DNA from: Schistocephalus solidus
Lineage: Eukaryota > Platyhelminthes > Cestoda > Diphyllobothriidea > Diphyllobothriidae
Assembly: GCA_017591395.1 (NCBI GenBank)
Contig: WEDG01002121.1
Coordinates: 1 to 64,000, forward strand
Direction: 5' to 3'
DNA length: 64,000 nucleotides
Made by a program: the position numbers and the translations under genes. Positions 63,471 through 64,000 of the stretch are shown in pieces. How positions within the stretch are numbered: position 1 is the first letter of the stretch; each line of letters starts with the position of its first letter. The notes under the pieces were generated by a model. The model saw only the letters and a list, made by a program, of their open reading frames with translations. It did no database searches and was not told the origin of the DNA.

Positions 63471-64000
63471 AGAGATGGGGTTGGAGGACGAGGAGGAAGA
63501 GGAAATTGTAGCGGTTTGCGCTCGGTCTCACCACGAAAAATGTTCTATGACGAAATAAATGTTTGTGGTCAGGAGAGGCGCCTTTGTAAAATAGTTCCTC
63601 AGTCAAAGTTACATCTAGCCCGTAGCATTCAAACATAGGCTTAATACAAGTCCATCCACAAAAATGCTTATCCCTTTATCTTTCCCGAGATAGGAGATTA
63701 CATTTTAAAGCGTATAAAACACCGCCTGCATATCCATCCACGACAAAGATACCGCAAAAATTCCATTCTCTTGCTTATTTCCATAATTGATCCAGAACGC
63801 TCCCATGATCCTGCGGGCCTTTCTGTTTTTCATCTGTTACTGGTTATCATCTGAATTAGGCCAACGACCTGAGAGATTCTTAGAGAAGCTTAGACCTCGT
63901 TAAACAGATTAGATACCGAGATTGACCTAGTTTAAACTAGAATAAAACCGAAATCATGATCAGGTGACCATAAGGCGAATCCGCGGTCATGTGACCCGTT

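Larger units (their letters stand above)
59135..64000 (-). repeat. Second palindrome, right arm (reaches window end)
   Basis: Inverted partner of 54558-59027. It is about 0.4 kb longer overall, chiefly because of a local direct duplication (59540-59850 and about 60230-60560). Both arms carry the SINE, R4, the 63-codon frame, an FECYxLDVTxTxELFYxGAS peptide remnant (near 54925-54985 and 63570-63636) and the CAT/ATG microsatellite. No gene is supported. Confidence 0.86.

Overview
The window reads as eukaryotic, repeat-dominated, AT-rich DNA with no long gene. The recognisable mobile elements are a Merlin/ISXO2-type DNA transposase, a Tc1-like transposase, two non-LTR retrotransposon fragments, and a composite tRNA-derived SINE family. 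Together with interstitial AACCYTAA-type tracts, they fit a parasitic flatworm, most plausibly a tapeworm of the diphyllobothriid kind. That assignment is from family resemblance only and is moderately confident. No bacterial or viral gene, rRNA, functional tRNA or CRISPR array was recognised.

The dominant structure is a giant imperfect palindrome covering about 1-28672. The first 12.4 kb, which look like gene-poor, CG-rich 'foreign' sequence, are a degraded reverse complement of 12409-28672. The centre is a small hairpin near 12408. A GA tract at 1-104 mirrors a TC tract at 28531-28672. I followed the mirror through about eight collinear anchors. The left arm is about 24 % shorter than the right, has lost the reading frames still visible on the right, and carries many CG dinucleotides where the right arm has CA or TG. 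This may be an uncorrected fold-back read retained in the assembly, or a real and strangely decayed inverted duplication.

The right arm holds a nested inverted repeat around AACCYTAA DNA (12955-13343), two SINE copies and a SINE fragment, a coding-looking segment (21348-21676), a non-LTR 3' end abutting a tRNA-like SINE head (24911-25353), a candidate membrane-protein exon (26318-26422, minus), and a broken Merlin-type transposase (27392-28150).

From 28.7 to 54.5 kb lies a patchwork of diverged interspersed repeats and internal direct duplications. It includes a broken Tc1-like transposase (34640-35690, minus), a reverse-transcriptase fragment (37520-37756), paired SINEs (41275-41850), a candidate terminal exon (47121-47293), two nearly identical 195-bp repeats (52372-52566 and 52989-53183), and a possible first exon (53271-53325).

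The last 9.4 kb (54558-64000) form a second imperfect palindrome centred near 59080. Its arms are much better preserved (roughly 85-93 % where compared by eye). They mirror a SINE, a CAT/ATG microsatellite and a 63-codon reading frame, and the core is a 0.7-kb foldback. It reaches the right edge of the window and may continue beyond it. I see no operon-like or pathway-like set of genes; the organisation is that of inverted duplications and decayed transposons.
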